NCBI RefSeq assembly: GCF_035946395.1
Contig: NZ_DASYZI010000390.1
Location: forward strand, 1 to 21,931
Reading direction: 5' to 3'
From: Actinocrinis sp035946395
GTDB taxonomy: Bacteria; Actinomycetota; Actinomycetes; Streptomycetales; Catenulisporaceae
DNA: 21,931 nucleotides
Part shown: positions 20,635-21,931 of the stretch, piece after piece
Position numbering within the stretch: the stretch's first letter is position 1
Layout: every line of letters begins with the position of its first letter
Translations under genes and position numbers: made by a program
The notes under the pieces: model-generated
The model's input: the letters and a program-made list of their open reading frames with translations, nothing else
Told to the model about the DNA's origin: nothing
Databases searched by the model: none

Positions 20635-21931
20635 GTGTTGCGTCCTGCAAGCTGGTCCAGGCTGGCGGGTGGAAGTCCCGTCCGGGTAAGCACCGGAGCG
20701 CCCGGTAGCAGGCCCCGGTTCGTCGGAGAGATCCGGCGGGCTGAGCGGGGTGTCGAGAGCCTCTTTGGAGGGAGCAACAGCGCGGGCCGTAGCGTCAAGC
20801 GAACTTTGCAGCCTCGTCAAACTCACAACGGGAGAGCCGAGCCGGTCATGTCGCGGCGAAGGCCATGTCCGTCAGGCTCCGGTCCGGGGTTAGCCTGTCG
20901 GGTCTCTCCGGGGTACGGAAGATGGCACGTGCTGAAAGTCTGGGCCGGAACAGGAGAGACCCGTCTGCGCACGCCCTTGTCGGGGCAGAGACCGAAGGTA
21001 TAAGCCGATGGTGAAGTCCTTCGGAGTGCAGCGGGAGTCCGAGGGGGTCGTAGTACCGGTGATCGGCGTGCAACATAACGCGCCGGGAGGGAAGGGCCCT
21101 CGCTTTGATCGTGCTGGCGAAGAGGGTAAGCGCTGGGGCATGACGGGGTTAGCCTCGTCCAACCACCCCGACGGGCCGTCGCCCGTCGTACCAGTCGACT
21201 CGACCGCGCAACTCGGGGCGGCGAGCGTCGCGAAGGTGCGAGAACTTCAACGCAAGCTATGGACTGCGGCCAAGCAGTCTCCGGAGCGGCGTTTCCATGC
21301 CCTGTATGACCGTGTTCACAGGGGTGACGTCCTGTGGGAGGCGTGGGAGCGGGTCCGGGAGAACCGTGGAGCGGCCGGGGTCGATCGAGTGACCCTGGCG
21401 GATGTGGAGGCCTACGGGGTTGGCCGGATGCTCGGCGAACTCCAGCAGGATCTTCGCGAAGGAGGGTATCGTCCGGCGCCGGTGCGGCGTCAGGTGATCC
21501 CGAAACCAGGTGGTTGGCGCGGTTTGGGTATTCCCACGGTGCGCGACAGGGTGGCCCAGCAGGCCGCGAAGCTGGTGCTGGAACCGATCTTCGAGGCCGA
21601 CTTTCTTGAGGTCTCGTACGGGTTCCGGCCCAAGCGGTCGGCGACGATGGCGATGGAGCGGCTGCGTGTCGGCTTCATCAAGGGCCGGGTCTTTGTCGTG
21701 GAGTTCGACATCCGCAGCTATTTCGACCGGATCGAGCATGACCGGCTCCTTAGGCTGGTTGGTCGTCGGGTTTCGGATCGTCGGGTGCTTAAGCTGCTGC
21801 GTTTGTGGCTCCAAGCGGGTGTGATGACGGATCAGGGTGTCGAGCGGACGGTCGCCGGTACCCCGCAGGGCGGCGTGATTAGCCCCTTGCTCTCCAACAT
21901 CTACCTGCATGTCCTGGATGCCGAGCTGACG
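20635..21931 (+). mobile_element. Group II intron, 5' part (truncated by the window edge)
   Basis: Self-splicing retroelement: a structured RNA region followed by an intron-encoded reverse transcriptase. The 5' end is placed at GTGTTGCG (20635), resembling the GTGyG start of group II introns; GTG 20626 is an alternative. Bases ~20655-20720 (CTGGTCCAGGCTGGCGGGTGGAAGTCC region) resemble domain I of actinobacterial introns as I recall them. The 373 bases between the 5' end and the protein start hold no other gene and fit ribozyme domains I to IV. Domains V and VI and the 3' end lie outside the window. It is inserted between the small ORF and whatever follows. Confidence 0.85.
21008..21931 (+). 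CDS. ltrA: Group II intron reverse transcriptase/maturase (partial, runs off the right edge)
   Basis: Intron-encoded protein that assists splicing and copies intron RNA into DNA. The frame is open from ATG 21008 to the window end (308 codons, no stop), with GAAGG at 20994-20998, 9 nt upstream. After a ~65-residue intron-specific N-terminus come the RT-0 region (LYDRVHRGDVLWEAWERVRENRGAAGVD), QVIPKPGGWRGLGIPTVRDRVAQQAAKLVLEPIFE (Gly174 region), and SYGFRPKRSA. RT motif 3 is FDIRSYFDRIEHDRL, with the first catalytic Asp234. RT motif 4 is GTPQGGVISPLLSNIYLH (284 onward). The YADD motif, maturase domain and any endonuclease domain would be beyond the edge, so completeness cannot be judged. No frameshift is seen in the visible part. 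Confidence 0.94.
   Translation, partial: MVKSFGVQRESEGVVVPVIGVQHNAPGGKGPRFDRAGEEGKRWGMTGLASSNHPDGPSPVVPVDSTAQLGAASVAKVRELQRKLWTAAKQSPERRFHALYDRVHRGDVLWEAWERVRENRGAAGVDRVTLADVEAYGVGRMLGELQQDLREGGYRPAPVRRQVIPKPGGWRGLGIPTVRDRVAQQAAKLVLEPIFEADFLEVSYGFRPKRSATMAMERLRVGFIKGRVFVVEFDIRSYFDRIEHDRLLRLVGRRVSDRRVLKLLRLWLQAGVMTDQGVERTVAGTPQGGVISPLLSNIYLHVLDAELT

Overview
This is GC-rich actinobacterial chromosome. Gene content and local order (tRNA-dependent heme synthesis, ResBC-type cytochrome c maturation, futalosine-pathway menaquinone genes with an AsnC/Lrp regulator, a DUF4229 protein, many GTG starts) resemble the Streptomycetales/Catenulisporales. That placement is inference from gene content, not a search result. 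All convincing genes lie on the + strand. I see no tRNA, rRNA or CRISPR array.

Layout. (1) 1-279: an array of sixteen copies of an 8-bp unit running off the left edge, then a strong hairpin. (2) 280-3370: pth (peptidyl-tRNA hydrolase), a G/T-skewed gap with 10-bp repeats, hemL, and a histidine-phosphatase gene. (3) 3479-7965: a cytochrome c maturation set (TlpA/ResA-like thioredoxin lipoprotein, CcdA, ResB, CcsB) in which the genes are close or overlapping. It ends in a hairpin that contains the ccsB stop codon. (4) 8117-10372: a LytR-CpsA-Psr cell-wall ligase. (5) 10410-17462: a RibD-like fusion with swapped domain order, then a UbiD decarboxylase, MqnP (UbiA prenyltransferase), a small membrane protein, UbiX, an AsnC/Lrp regulator and the radical SAM enzyme MqnE. 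(6) 17579-20327: an MFS exporter with a long structured 5' coding segment, a GNAT acetyltransferase and a DUF4229 membrane protein. (7) 20328-21931: a small unrecognised ORF built partly on a second 8-bp tandem repeat, then the 5' part of a group II intron whose reverse transcriptase runs off the right edge.

How the genes fit together. Regions 2, 3 and 5 supply respiratory cofactors: HemL makes the heme precursor, the ResABC/CcdA set attaches heme to cytochrome c, and the UbiX/UbiD/MqnP/MqnE enzymes make menaquinone by the futalosine route. UbiX consumes reduced FMN, which gives the flavin-type RibD-like gene a plausible place next to them.

Most of the window is ordinary housekeeping DNA. 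I did not find a clear new defence or mobile system. The least ordinary items are the two octamer arrays, the reversed RibD architecture, a perfect 21-bp inverted repeat inside the MFS coding sequence, hairpins straddling two stop codons, and -10-like hexamers placed 6-7 nt before several start codons, which suggests leaderless transcripts.
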